Below, piece by piece: positions 11,618 to 22,648 of a DNA stretch of 64,000 bases. The stretch lies in contig OZ005689.1 of assembly GCA_963930775.1 (NCBI GenBank), positions 20,031,262 to 20,095,261 on the forward strand. Direction: 5' to 3'. Made by a program: the position numbers and the translations under genes. This DNA is from Cliona cf. orientalis (Eukaryota > Porifera > Demospongiae > Clionaida > Clionaidae). Position 1 is the first letter of the stretch. Each line of letters begins with the position of its first letter. A model generated the notes under the pieces. That model did not search any database. It was not told where the DNA came from and was given only the letters and a program-made list of their open reading frames with translations.

Positions 11618-11714
11618 GTTTCTACGTGATTTAGAAGACGAAAGGGCTCTGTGTAGAATCCCGAGCGAAGCGAGCGTTCTACTGAGCCCTGAGGTCTTCT
11701 AATCACGTAGAAAC
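11618..11714. repeat. Foldback hairpin with GTTTCTACGTGATT ends
   Basis: GTTTCTACGTGATTTAGAAGAC pairs with GTCTTCTAATCACGTAGAAAC at the right (each shortened by one mismatch). The apex is CCCGAGCGAAGCGAGCG. A half copy (left arm only, ATGTGATTTAGAAGACCTCA) lies at 43,678-43,725. Confidence 0.75.
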
Positions 11715-11914
11715 TGACTAAACAAATTTAGATCCTGGCAACAATGCCCAAAAGCTTTGTATATAAACAATTGCCTAGCAACAAACTAGCAAACAAAATT
11801 TACCAGGTTTTATATGGGGCTTACAAGGTATTTTAATGAAGGATAGATAGTATAGTTTAACCAATCAGATCACTGTATTTGTTACAAGTAGGATCTAAAC
11901 ACATACAGTACTGT

Positions 11915-11940
11915 ACATACATACATACATACATACGTAA
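11915..11940. repeat. (CATA)n microsatellite
   Basis: Five to six CATA units. Nothing else is seen between this and the palindrome at 12,025. Confidence 0.85.
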
Positions 11941-12024
11941 GTATAGTCTGTAGAAGCAAGTAGAATAAAAATGAATGGCAGTAGCCTAGTATACTATTGG
12001 CGCTAGTCTACTATTGCGTTATCT

Positions 12025-12217
12025 GGGGTGCATTCGATCATGCATCTCATGCACCCCAATTAATGTAACTACTAGGTATATAGTAGTTATCTGACAGTAA
12101 TTGGGGTGCATGAGATGCATGATCGAATGCACCCCAATTACTGTCAGATAACTATTATATACCTAGTAGTTACATTAATTGGCATGGGGTGCATGAGATG
12201 CATGGTCGAATGCACCA
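12025..12217. repeat. Nested palindrome about 190 bp long
   Basis: An inner hairpin (about 12,083-12,156) with GTAGTTATCTGACAGTAATT ends sits near the centre of an outer inverted repeat. The outer arms share GTGCATGAGATGCATG, AATTAATGTAACTACTAGG and their complements. The inner stem and the outer arms both use the GGGGTGCATGAGATGCAT module, so one hairpin appears to have inserted into, or arisen from, a relative. Confidence 0.75.
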
Positions 12218-12227
12218 CACCCTGATC

Positions 12228-12320
12228 TGTTGGTAGTTGATCATCATTGGCCTACTTTATGAACCCACACCCAGCTGACAAATTGCCTAGGAAAAAAAGG
12301 TTGCTAGGCAACTACCAATA
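12228..12320. repeat. Small inverted-repeat element (GTTGGTAGTTG ends), copy 1
   Basis: GTTGGTAGTTG at the left and CAACTACCAA at the right enclose CATTGGCCTACTTTATGA. The second copy at 16,288-16,395 also lies immediately to the right of an AATAGTTAT hairpin, so hairpin plus element may move or be copied as a unit. Confidence 0.6.
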
Positions 12321-12538
12321 AACACACACACATGCACACGCACACACGACACCAGCTGGGATGTGAACAAAGTGGAACCTTTTGCGAATGGGGTAGCTTT
12401 GAAAAAAGTGAGAGAATGTAGAAAGTATAGAAATGGAGAAAGTATAGAAAGTCAAGGTGGTGAGGGTTGTATTGTCTCCTGGAATGCTTTCTGACTCCTG
12501 AATACCACCTCCTGTCCAGTAGTCTACATCATTTACTA

Positions 12539-13069
12539 TACCGTAAAGTCTGGTTAATAAGCGCACATGCTTATTAAGTGCATATTTTTAATAAGCACAT
12601 GCTTCCTTTCTTTTATTAAGTATTGTCTAATAGCGCATGTGCCCAATCAAGACGATAATAATAGTCATCGTTCGATCAAGAGTGCTCCATGCTCCACATG
12701 GCTAGAACTAATTTACCAACCTATTTTCGGATAGCCAGCTGCACGAGATCGGCTATACTCAACACTGCAATATTCCACTGAGACGGGTTCGGACTCTTGA
12801 CTTCGACCGAAGCGAGTCTCGCCAAAGAAGTCGGTTATTTTTCCACGGTTTTCTTCCAGCGATGGCTTCCGATCATACTCCCATGAACTATTAGTCCAAG
12901 AATCGCTGTGTTTATAACTTGCTAGCTTTATGATTGAACGCTCGAACATGCTGGCAGTGGGCGGGGCCAAAACTTCACTCTCTATTAAGCGCACATCGTC
13001 TAATAGGCGCATGTTTCCTTACCACTGAGAGTGATAAGCGCATGAGCTTATTAACCAGACTCTACGGTA
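12539..13069. repeat. TACCGTA-type MITE, 530-bp family, copy 1 (with conserved minus-strand frame)
   Basis: Terminal inverted repeats TACCGTAAAGTCTGGTTAA and TTAACCAGACTCTACGGTA, with internal GCGCATG/CTTATTAAG units. A minus-strand open frame at 12,713-13,012 (99 residues) shares blocks such as LAPPT, KLASY, HSDSW, SSWEYDRKP and LEENRGKI with the frame in copy 2 (23,549-23,857). It lacks any domain I recognise. The frame may be a captured fragment or chance conservation between young copies. Confidence 0.7.
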
Positions 13070-13658
13070 CTCTTCTTTTTGCATACACAATCAACACTCA
13101 CTTCTGATGATTTCTCCTAGTGCACCGTGTTAATAGTGGCACTTGGATTCTTTTTGACACCTGTAATAATAAAACTGAACAATGTATGACTAGTACACAT
13201 ACACGTGTAAGGCGTGTACCTTACACACAATAGTTTGTTGATAAAAAAGTACTCACTCTGTTGCTGAGCTGTTTGCCAGCTCTGTCAGCTGCTTCATATT
13301 TTCTTGAGTCTCTCCAACACTTCCTGTTTAGGTGTGACTGCATATTTGGTCTATCACTTGGTCACAAGAGATGAGACCTGAACTTCTATTCCAGCCTACA
13401 AATACACTGCATGTATCATCTAGAACATTATTAATCTACAGTGGAATGTGTACATGTACTCCTGTACCCTACAATCATGCATGCTGTACAGTAGCTACAT
13501 ATAGGGCTATACACAAATTTGTTGTAAATTACTAAGCAACCTAGTACAGTAGAGTAGTGTTCAATAGAACTGGTTGTTGAGCAGTACATGCCATACACTC
13601 TAGCCACAATCCAATTAGGTGTGCATGATTACACAACCAACAGTGCTAGATACAACAA

Positions 13659-13735
13659 AATAGTTATCTATCTGTGAGTGAGCAATATGAGCCCTTGCAG
13701 GGCTCATATTGCTCACTCACTGACAGATAACTATT
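13659..13735. repeat. Foldback hairpin with AATAGTTATCT ends
   Basis: The right half, CACTCACTGACAGATAACTATT, pairs with the left half after a few mismatches, with CATATTGCTCACTCAC in the stem and GCCCTTGCAGGGC at the apex. The same hairpin, with homologous flank in inverted orientation, is at 16,589-16,662 (the shared flank extends to about 16,830 there and 13,500 here). Confidence 0.75.
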
Positions 13736-14029
13736 ATGTACAAGTCCGTAAATGTAAGTATATTGCATAGTTTGCATGGTACTATTATATAGCACTGGGT
13801 GTAGCAGGGCTGTTGAACCATGTTTCAGTGTCAAGCATGCCATTTGTAGAGATTTCAGGGTTGTAGCTAGAAATTTTATAGAGCGGTGGAAGTGTGGCAG
13901 CAACATCTAACATGTAATAATTGATACATGGGTAACACAGGTTATGTTGCACAAGGGTTTGATGTTGTCACAAGGGCAGAGCCTGAATGCAACATCAGCC
14001 TGAGGGCAACATAACTTGTGATTACCACA

Positions 14030-14145
14030 TACCGTAGGTCGGGTTTTAATTGCGAGCATCTATTAAATACGAATTGCGAGTTTTTCACATTTCACAATTA
14101 ATAGATTCGCAAACATAAACGTTCACATAATATACTACAGTATGG
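14030..14145 (+). repeat. TACCGTA-type MITE, GGTCGGGTTTTAATT family, truncated copy
   Basis: Starts TACCGTAGGTCGGGTTTTAA and matches the first half of the full copy at 14,794 (CTATTAAATACGAATTGCGA, AACATAAACGTTCAC). The right terminal repeat is missing. Confidence 0.7.
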
Positions 14146-14793
14146 TACGGGGCCATCAGCAAAATATGATGCAACATCACTTCCTATACAACTAGTACCA
14201 TAAAAACAGCTATCACAGTGAGGGAGAAGAGTATGGGAGCTCACCAACAGCCACTTGGGACTTGAGCGTAGGCTGTGGTAAACACTGTCGTGGACAATAA
14301 ACTGATCAATGCTTCCAAAAAAAGGCACACTAGGTGATCTGTATAACACACTAAGTGCTACTTGGATCTGGATAATTGCTTCAATGCCAATGGTGTATGT
14401 GCATGAGATGGCTGCATCATATAGGAGTACCAATCCATCTTTGCTCTCACCTGATGCTCTGTCACATCTGATAGCAATCTGGTATTCACAGCCTGGGGAA
14501 GGATGTATAGCCATGCTTCACAAAAATGTATGCTAGCACACTTTAGTCTTTTGGTATCATGATATTGTAGCTCAGGCACAGTGCAACGATTTTGTATTTA
14601 GTTTGATCATTTCACGTCATTATAATCTCTTTAATGGCAGAGACACTGAAATTCAAAATGTCAGTGTTTGTAATGTTTTGAATGTCACATATGCTTGCCC
14701 TGGACTGAACTTGCCCCAACAAAACCACTCTCTGGGACACTAGACTCACGGTATCTTTGTGCCAGAAATGCCATACATCCCTCACGCTGGTAC
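14146..14793. other. No gene established; minus-strand open frame of 138 codons
   Basis: A minus-strand open frame covers 14,098-14,514 but has no motif I recognise, and its 3' part runs into the MITE fragment at 14,030. A plus-strand stretch at about 14,605-14,735 also reads openly but hits a stop at once. Both may be decayed internal sequence of a larger mobile element. Confidence 0.3.
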
Positions 14794-14999
14794 TACCGTA
14801 GGTCGGGTTTTAATTGCAAGTATCTATTAAATGCGAATTGCGAGTTTTTCTACGTTTCGTAATTATTAGATTTGCAAACATAAACGTTCACGTATACTAC
14901 GATACGGGGTCGTCCATCACAATTATTGGATTCGCAATTCGGGCTTACTTGACTAGAATGCATTTATTAAACTACACAATTAAAACCTGTCCTACGGTA
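14794..14999. repeat. TACCGTA-type MITE, GGTCGGGTTTTAATT family, full copy
   Basis: Terminal inverted repeats TACCGTAGGTCGGGTTTTAA and its near complement AATTAAAACCTGTCCTACGGTA. About 206 bp, non-coding, with TA at both ends. A solo fragment (GGCGGGTTTTAATTGGGCA) is seen near 59,247. Confidence 0.8.
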
Positions 15000-15020
15000 T
15001 TAGTCACACACACAATGAAT

Positions 15021-15404
15021 GTGTACAATGCACATACATATTGATGTAAAGATAGCGGCCTAAACATAATAGCAGCTGACACTAGTATGAGCTTCCTTGA
15101 CCCTTACACCTAGAGAGTGTGACTACAAGCACCACGTTACAATGAGCACATCAACATGACTGCCAGTTTTCGAGAAAGAGAGAATGAGAGCTCTGTAGAG
15201 CACATACCCCGTGTGCACAATTAGTACCCTAGTGTGTGCTCTTGCATTCACTTACATATACACGTCATATACATGTAGATGTGCAGTACGCGATTGAAAC
15301 AGCACATGGCACACGTGATGTGATTTGTACAGTTGAGGTAAAACAAACGTCAGCTTTGACATTTTTGATGAATATTATTATACTCACCACTCGCTAAGAT
15401 TGCC
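15021..15404. repeat. Interspersed repeat R3, copy 1 (duplicate at 22,265)
   Basis: About 380 bp match 22,265-22,648 nearly base for base (for example ATTGATGTAAAGATAGCGGC, TCAGCTTTGACATTTTTGAT and ACTCACCACTCGCTAAGATT). The middle contains GAGCTCTGTAGAGCACATACC, which is the 3' end of repeat R1 in reverse orientation. So R3 is a composite, or R1 and R3 share an end. Confidence 0.75.
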
Positions 15405-16110
15405 ACTGTCATTGCTTAGTTGACCTCTCTGTGTGACGTTTGGAGACAGTTGTGCTTGGCTGGGTGTCGGCAGGATCACTGTTAACAGTATCAGTGAGGC
15501 TCATTCAAGGCATCATGTCACAATGCCCTGGCTCAACTTTAAGGGAGAGAATAAAGGAATGGCTTGTATACAGGGGCATACAAAATGTACCTCATTTCTA
15601 CTAAGTGTAATTTGGATGATTCTATGCTCAGGATAATACAAGCAAGTCAGCTGTTTCAGTACAACACCACAAAACCACTGAATTACCTTACATGGAATTG
15701 CACAATTACATGCCCAGTCAGCAAACATCTCATTTTGTACTATGATGGAAAAACAAACTACATGTACTCAGAGAAGTCTGATGGGTGTATGAATAGCTGC
15801 ATAGTGGACAATAGTCTGGTTTGTGGCATCATGGAACTGTACTACGGTTTTCTAAATTATATACTGGCCACTATATTATACACACTACCTGGAGCAGCTG
15901 TAGTGTCACTACTTGAAGCATTAACATCAAGGTCGTATTTTTAGCAATGTTTTTGCATGCAGGGTGGGTGGTGGATGAAGTTTTGAGACAAAAGTATACA
16001 TACTCTTATTACAAGACTTTCTAGGAATTTTTTTCAAAGGAGAGGGGAGGAAGATGAAAAACAACTACAAGTACATGAGGACCTAATAATTATTAATTAT
16101 GTGTGGGGAG
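15405..16110. repeat. Interspersed repeat family R2, copy 2
   Basis: Shares both outer parts with 8,932-9,480. Between them a plus-strand open frame (15,564-15,944, 126 codons, rich in Cys, Tyr and Asn) reads through, but no domain is recognised and no splice or start evidence supports it. I regard it as internal sequence of the repeat. Confidence 0.5.
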
Positions 16111-16210
16111 GGGGGTTGGTGAATAAAAAAATGTCATGTCTTGTTAAAGCAGAAATGTAGCTAAAGGAGGAGTGGGGCCACACTGTACATGTGCGCAGTG
16201 ACATACACAT

Positions 16211-16285
16211 AATAGTTATCTGCCAGTAATTGGGGTGCATGAGATGCATGGTCGAATGCACCCCAATTACTGGCAGATAACTATT
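16211..16285. repeat. Foldback hairpin with AATAGTTATCT ends, GGGGTGCAT stem
   Basis: AATAGTTATCTGCCAGTAAT pairs perfectly with its complement at the right, continuing through TGGGGTGCAT. The apex is GAGATGCATGGTCGA. The stem is the same module as in the nested palindrome at 12,025. Confidence 0.85.
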
Positions 16286-16588
16286 TTGTTGGTAGTTGAC
16301 CTCTGTTCATCATTGGCCTACTTTATGATGACCCAACCCCTTACCATAGCCGGCAAATTACCTATAAAAACTTTGGTTGCTAAGCAACTACCAACAAACA
16401 TACGTACAGACACACACACATGGATACATACACATACGTATAGAAGAGATGCATCCTAGTGGTGCATATTTATAGCTCATGTTGCTTTACCTACTTTGCA
16501 ATGGAGTACAGGCTCTATAGATTAGTATACAACTGCGTACACATAAAATCAACTATGGTTGCTAGACAACAGCCAAGCCACATATTAT

Positions 16589-16662
16589 AATAGTTATCTG
16601 TCAGTGAGTGAGCAATATGAGCCCTGCAAGGGCTCATATTGCTCACTCACTGACAGATAACT
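16589..16662. repeat. Foldback hairpin with AATAGTTATCT ends, GAGTGAGCAATATGAGC stem
   Basis: Near-perfect 35-bp arms with apex CCCTGCAAGGG. Second copy of the hairpin at 13,659, with the same flank in opposite orientation (CACCTAATTGGATTGTGGCT, AACAACCAGTTCTAT). Confidence 0.85.
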
Positions 16663-16830
16663 GTATCTAGCACTGTTGGTAATGTAGGATTATGTAATCC
16701 TGCACACCTAATTGGATTGTGGCTAGAGTGTATGGCATGTACTCTGGGTGACTGCTCAACAACCAGTTCTATAAAACTCTTGAACACTACTCAACTGTAC
16801 TTGGTTGCTTAGTAACTTACAACAAATGAC

Positions 16831-17757
16831 TGTATATTACAGTTTGTGTGTATTTATGTGTGTATTATGTGTATGTGTATTTTAATGATCAACTCACAAA
16901 CAGGAAATATTTCTACGTAGCTCCCTGCTACTTAAAATCATCATGTGTGTTAACTAGTTAACAAGTCACAATCATGGGATAATGTGACTGAACACTACTA
17001 ATAGCATGCTATAGTACAATCGAGTGCCAGTTTATACAGCGCACACGCGCAGATGAAGACCACACCCCTCACTGCAGGCCAAGAGTAGCTGATCAAACTC
17101 ACCGTGTAATGGCGACGTTCGAGCGGAGTGAGAACGTCGAATGAGGCTCGGTGGCCTGCCGAGCAGGCCTGTCGAAACGTGCAGCGCTGGCACCGCTCGC
17201 TCGAGCTCAAGAATGCATCTTTATGGGCCGTAGGCCCTGGCAACCTCGTTTGTACACGCGGCACAACAACTCTGACCAATTGTGAGTCTTCTGAACTTGT
17301 AGGAGAGCGCATCTTTATGCCCTCCAGGTTAGGACACAAACTATACAAGAAAAATTGTCGTTGTATATACATGTATATAATTACTTCTCAAAAATGTACC
17401 CCCCTATTGCAAAACACTAATTATAGGATGTACTCACAAGGACAAACGATTCTAGATGAACTGCAATAGGTCCTGGAGAGAGGGAGAATAAGGGGGAGTG
17501 TGTATGAGACAGAGGGGAGAGAGAGGACTATAGCCAGGTGATGGGATCCAGATGGCTAGGTACTGACACAATGCATAATAATCCAAAGGTGCATTCTGGT
17601 ATAATTTCAGGGGAATTGGACACTTTTTGATACTATTGGGTGCCATATCTAAATCAGAATGAACATAAATACACAGAAGGCTGTCTACACTCCCTGTAAA
17701 TCGATCCTCAAAGTTCTTTGGATTCATTCTATCACTCTCTAAAAAAGAATATACATG

Positions 17758-17758
<1 letters not shown>
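16831..17758. other. No gene seen; GC-rich block with short hairpins
   Basis: At 17,040-17,340 the GC content rises and two short perfect hairpins occur: CGACGTTC/GAACGTCG around 17,113-17,139, and GCTCGG/CCGAGC just after. The apex of the first (GAGCGGAGTGA) recalls the GAG-rich apices of the foldback elements. Open frames on both strands here show no recognisable domain. Confidence 0.4.

Positions 17759-17799
<41 letters not shown>
17759..17799. repeat. (GA)n microsatellite
   Basis: About 19 uninterrupted GA units. Crossing open frames on either strand are artefacts. Confidence 0.95.
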
Positions 17800-17802
<3 letters not shown>

Positions 17803-17923
17803 TTGATAAATATACACACATGCGTGTGCACTATTATGTATTTGGAATAGCTCTCTCTCAAGTGTACATGTCTGTAGCAGTAGAACAGTACACAGATCAC
17901 ATGCGCAGCTAATCCTGCCCGAT

Positions 17924-17982
17924 GTGCTGGACCCAATTCTACCAATTAGGTTTCGGCCAATGCCAGGCCTCATCAGCAGCAC
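17924..17982 (-). ncRNA. Hammerhead ribozyme, type I topology (copy 2)
   Basis: On the minus strand: stem I GTGCTG; CTGATGA; stem II GGCC, loop TGGCATT, GGCC; GAAA; stem III CCTAATT, loop GGTAG, AATTGGG (seven pairs, one G-U); TC at the cleavage position; stem I CAGCAC. Every conserved core position is filled and all three helices close, with the open end in stem I. It shares stems I and II with copy 1 at 10,031 but has an independent stem III, as expected for a functional fold kept while sequence drifts. The likely source is a Penelope-like element or retrozyme; no coding part remains visible. Confidence 0.88.
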
Positions 17983-19084
17983 TGTGGGCTTCGAATTCTC
18001 CAATGTCATCTTCATCCAGTTTAGTCACAACTTAGACCGAGTCAGCAACTGTACCGTGCTAATTCCACAGAGAGAGGAGTGTGTGGCAGCGTTGATAGGT
18101 ACACACACATACATGTACATTGCTTTTTCTTTCTTCTACTATTATGGTGCATGTTAAGTACATGTATCTACCTCTCAATATGTAACAGTAGAACAGTACA
18201 TATATAGATCACAGCACTCACCCAGGCCTAAGTATTGTGCATGCACACACTGTATTAGATGTTTGCTGACTTAGCAATTGTGCAAATATAAGGTAACTAA
18301 GTGGTTTTGTGGTGGTGTACTGAAACACTTCATGACTATTGCTGTGCATACATGCTGAGTGTGCCAATTCTAATATTGCAGTGTATGTTTGAGTAGCTGA
18401 TCTCTCTCACTTTCAATGCACTTGTACACTGTAACATACATCTGTAGCACTCTGACTAAAGTTATCAATTTGGAGTAGATGTATAACTCAAAATAAACGT
18501 GAATATGTTTTCAAGCAACACATTATACATTTTTTCAGAAAAAAGATTGTCGCAAAAAAGCATCAGTTACTGCACTGCGCGTGCACAAACTAAGGCTGAA
18601 CATGCAGCTGTTTATATCTACATTGTATGTGGGCAACAATACCGTCACCATAACACACCACCTATGCTTGATAAGCTACCTCGAGAGTTATGTGCATGTA
18701 TGTGTTCCTTCCAGATACAACCCTAACCAAATGACCACTTCCACACACTCACATCAGTGCACCCCAATTAATGTAACGGTATTTGGACCTCCATTCATCT
18801 AACCCTAACGGAACCCAAACTGAAAATTGCTATGAAGATACACCTAAGAACTGACCCTCAGGGCCACCTTAGTGTATCGCTTCCAAGGCAGGCACAATCA
18901 CACCAAAAAATCACACACTCAGCCATACTACATTGTGGTCCGGTGTCAGCACATCCCTATAATATAGTGACAGCTTGCATAGTAAGCAGACACTTCAGAC
19001 ATTGTTGCTAGTTAGGTGGTGAAGCTATGAGGAATAGTATGGCATGGAGTGGCTATTATGTCTATCATGGAAGGATCTAGTGCA
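17983..19084. other. No gene seen
   Basis: A/T-rich sequence with no convincing exon. Short open frames exist but carry no domain and no supported splice sites. Confidence 0.4.
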
Positions 19085-19520
19085 GCACAAAGACCGCAGA
19101 TTATATGCATTGAAATTCCTGGTCCAAAGGAATCTCCCTCGCCCTCGCTATTCACAACCCCATGCATCCGTCAGCTGTTAAAGACTACACATGTCTAAGC
19201 TCTGCTGGATGTATACAACTGAGTGGTGCCTTGATCTGTATATATGGTACAATTCCCAATAGCTTCACCAACTACATATAGCAAGAGTGTCAGAGGTGTT
19301 TTGCTGCATCATAACAATGGAGCACTCCATTTATGCTCAGTTTGGTTAGATTACAGCACAAGGTACAGGCTACAAAACAGACCAATACTTCTCTAAGATT
19401 ACTGGCCTGTCTGCATGATAAAGAGGTGTAGCTGCTAAGACTTACTAAGATGCATGTAAAAGATGATCTGAAACCTACGTAATAGCAGCTGAGACCATTA
19501 CCAATTAATTCTTACCAAGA
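19085..19520. repeat. Diverged repeat R4, copy 1 (second copy about 30,640-30,960)
   Basis: Shared words in order include CTGGTCCAAAGGAA, GCTATTCA, GTCAGC, GCTCTGC, GGATGTA and AGTGGTGC. Both copies lie in gene-free sequence and neither is coding. Boundaries are approximate. Confidence 0.45.
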
Positions 19521-19920
19521 CCATATACTAAGTATCTATAATGAGCATTGTCAGTTTTGGAGACAGAGAGAGAAGATGTATACGACCGCATGGTGGGTAT
19601 ATGTAATCATTTTTTGGGTTGACTTGGCAGTCATGAAAATTCTACCCACGATGATGGGCGTGATAAAAAATATGGCAGCATGGCCAGTATTAGCAAGCAA
19701 GAGCTACTAGCCACTGTCCTCCAGCTAGTAGTGTACACCAATATTCTTCTATCTCATGCTATTTGTCCATGTCTCTTTGCAGGTGTGGCTTGAAAATCGT
19801 GAACAAAATTCAGCATTTGCATTGATTACATATCATTTGTGTAGCGCAATGCCCCTAGATTGGGTTGCCGTTATGAATAAATAAACTCTGAGGGACCTCT
19901 CTGAATTTCCAACCACATAT

Positions 19921-20307
19921 GCAAGGGCGTAGCCAGAATTTTTTTTATACGGAGGCAGATAATAAAGATTGCACACAAATTTTTTAGTCACGCCCCCTTA
20001 GTGGACAAACCACGCCCATTTTCGAGTGTCTACCATGATCGTAACAACATAGAAATTCTTCTCGAGTCTAGAACGGTGCGCAAAGCCGTTTTGTCGACGT
20101 TACTTACATAATCTCAGAGAGAGGCATCCGTCTTGCTCTCTTAGAGATGAAGCTATACAGTGAAAGTTCGAGTGCTTAGTCAGCAAACAAACTTGTCATG
20201 GCATGTGTGCGGCTCGGTGAGCATTGTTGTGTATTTAAGTATATAGCTGGCTGAATTGATGACCGAGGCAGCTGCCTCGGTTGCCTCTATGGTAGTTACG
20301 CCCTTGC
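19921..20307. repeat. MITE with GCAAGGGCGTAGC ends
   Basis: GCAAGGGCGTAGCCAGAATT at the left and TAGTTACGCCCTTGC at the right are inverted copies, flanked by ATAT on both sides. The interior has typical CACGCCC boxes. Elements with CAnnGGCGTA-type ends recur at 24,130, 43,827 and 44,021. Confidence 0.7.
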
Positions 20308-20568
20308 ATATGGTACTGACTGCATTCTGCTGCGCATTCAGTCAATTTTGTACTTACGTATGTATATGCGCCGCTGCCATGCGTATACAAATCACACAAT
20401 AATGCTGTGATAACAAATAATTTCTTTTTGCTTGTGTATGTAATCATATTATTTGCGCTGTATATATTACATATATGGAATTCTGAGGGGGGGGGATACC
20501 AGTGTGCCCCCCTCTGTATGCAACCCTGTATCATAATCACTGCTCATAGCAGTGGCTATACTCCAATA

Positions 20569-20784
20569 TACCGTATTTCTTCTAAAAATTCGGCATGAAA
20601 ATAATATTGCATTAGCTTCGCCGAATTTTGTTAATATTCATCATTCTGTCTGCGTGCGCATTCCATTCCCGTTTATAGCATATACGCATGTCGACCTTTG
20701 CCGAAAAATTAGAGGCTATATTCAATCATTTGGCAAAGGGTGCCGAATAATTAGAAGGGCCGAATTTTTAGAAGAAATACGGTA
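20569..20784. repeat. TACCGTA-type MITE, perfect 25-bp terminal repeats
   Basis: TACCGTATTTCTTCTAAAAA with five further bases matches the complement of the right end exactly. About 216 bp with TA at each edge. The perfect ends suggest a recent insertion. Non-coding. Confidence 0.85.
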
Positions 20785-22264
20785 ATTATTACTTCTACTT
20801 TCTTGTTCAATTATAACCGCACAGATAAGCAAGACATTCCACGGGCAGCCACATGAAATTTATTTCAAGGAACATAATATGGAATGTACACCATACATAA
20901 TTATACAGTCGCTTAATAAACATTTTTATATTACCTACATACCTACATGCAGTCTACTGTGGTGGCCACAGTTAACCTACGTACACACATTACGTATCCT
21001 CTCTCCACGTACCTGTGACTAGGAGCAGCTGTTATGTGACTACTTAAAGGATGATCTCTAATTGAAGGGGATAAGAGCACTCTGTTGACCTGCTTTGCTG
21101 TTCCAAGATACTCTATCATAAAATTAATAGTAGTACATATGAAACACTTCACCATATCCTCAGTAGCTGCATAGTTATAGTGGTGCATGTGGTAAGAGGT
21201 TGTCAATAACCGAGAAAATTGCCATATATCATTGATAGTCCATGATGTTCTTATACGCTAGGTTCAAATTCTGGGCCCCAACAAGCCTTCATGCGTGCTA
21301 AACATTCTGAAACAGTCTTCACAGCAATACATTACAGGTTTCATCAAAATTTCGTCATAGCAAGAGCCGAATTTTATTGATTGGGACTCGGGATGTATTT
21401 ACACCATAGGTTACATCATACGTTATCATAGATTACACCATAATTACCTCACAACCACAGAAAAATAAATTGCTACTATATGAGATATTACGGTCAGAAT
21501 TCAACAACATACATCAGTCAATGGGGAGAGAGAGAGGTAGAGAAAGAGAGGGCTATCAATACTGTTTGCAAAGCCTTACCTAACAGCTCCCCATAAACAA
21601 AAAAATATTTCTCTCTCTCTCTAAAGAGACAGCGATGGTGTGCATCCTTTGGCTTCAGAGTTACATGTACAACAGAACCATAAACTATAGTGAAGGGGTG
21701 ATATGGTAGCTACTAGGACCTGATTATGGAGACATTTCTATGCACATGTAACTCCTATCCCAGGTCACGCCACGCGGAGGCAGATGCACAGGTGACCCTC
21801 GAGGCATTATGTCAACTACATAATGCCCCGGCTCAAATTCAAGGGAGAGAAAGAAGGAATGGCTGATTTGTGGATCGAACTGTAAGCACACAAACTAAAT
21901 ATCTCCCCACCCTACTCTCATTACAAATCAGATGTGTACTCATAGCTGCTTTGGAAAACATTCTCTAGCGAAATCATCCAAAGCTGACCGGCCAAGAATC
22001 AGCCATTACATACATACATACACAACAAGCCTTCACATTCGTCCCGACTGAGCTCTAAGAAGAGAGGAAAGATATAGCACAATACAGACCATTCACTAAC
22101 ACAAAAACGCCACATCAGTACATGCCATATATCTCCACTGACAGGAGCAACAAGTGCTCCATCATGGACGGCTCAATCATGCTGTAACTGGAGGAGCTCG
22201 ACATAAACATACACGATATAAAGAGCCCGGGCCACACTGCCTCGGTTTATGGAAGAAGCTAAAT
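20785..22264. other. No gene seen; repeat fragments
   Basis: Fragments related to 9,170-9,220 (near 21,000) and to 51,240-51,310 (near 21,150) are present, together with a piece of repeat R2 at 21,800-21,860. Open frames are short and unsupported. Confidence 0.4.
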
Positions 22265-22648
22265 GTGTACATACATATTGATGTAAAGATAGCGGCCTAA
22301 ACATAATAGCAGCTGACACTAGTATGAGCTTCCTTGACCCTTACACCTAGACAGTGTGACTACAAGCACCATGTTACAATGAGCACATCAACATGACTGC
22401 CAGTTTTTCGAGAAAGAGAGAATGAGAGCTCTGTAGAGCACATACCCCGTGTGCACAATTAGTAGCCTAGTGTGTGCTCTTGCATTCACTTACATGTACG
22501 CGTCATAATACATGTAGATGTGCAGTACACGGTTGAAACAGCACATGGCACACCTGATGTGATTTGTACAGTTTGTCAACATTATGAGGTGAAACAAACG
22601 TCAGCTTTGACATTTTTGATGATATACTCACCACTCGCTAAGATTGCC
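22265..22648. repeat. Interspersed repeat R3, copy 2
   Basis: Near-identical to 15,021-15,404, with small indels such as an extra GTCAACATTATGA segment near 22,576. Contains the reversed R1 end GAGCTCTGTAGAGCACATACC. Non-coding. Confidence 0.75.

Noticed and set aside
17113-17200. Third hammerhead ribozyme (CGAAAC after a GC hairpin)
   Set aside because: The upstream core reads CGAATGA instead of CTGATGA and the stems do not fit.
17452-18015. 187-codon minus-strand open frame
   Set aside because: It crosses the GA tract and the hammerhead ribozyme, with no domain; better explained as chance.
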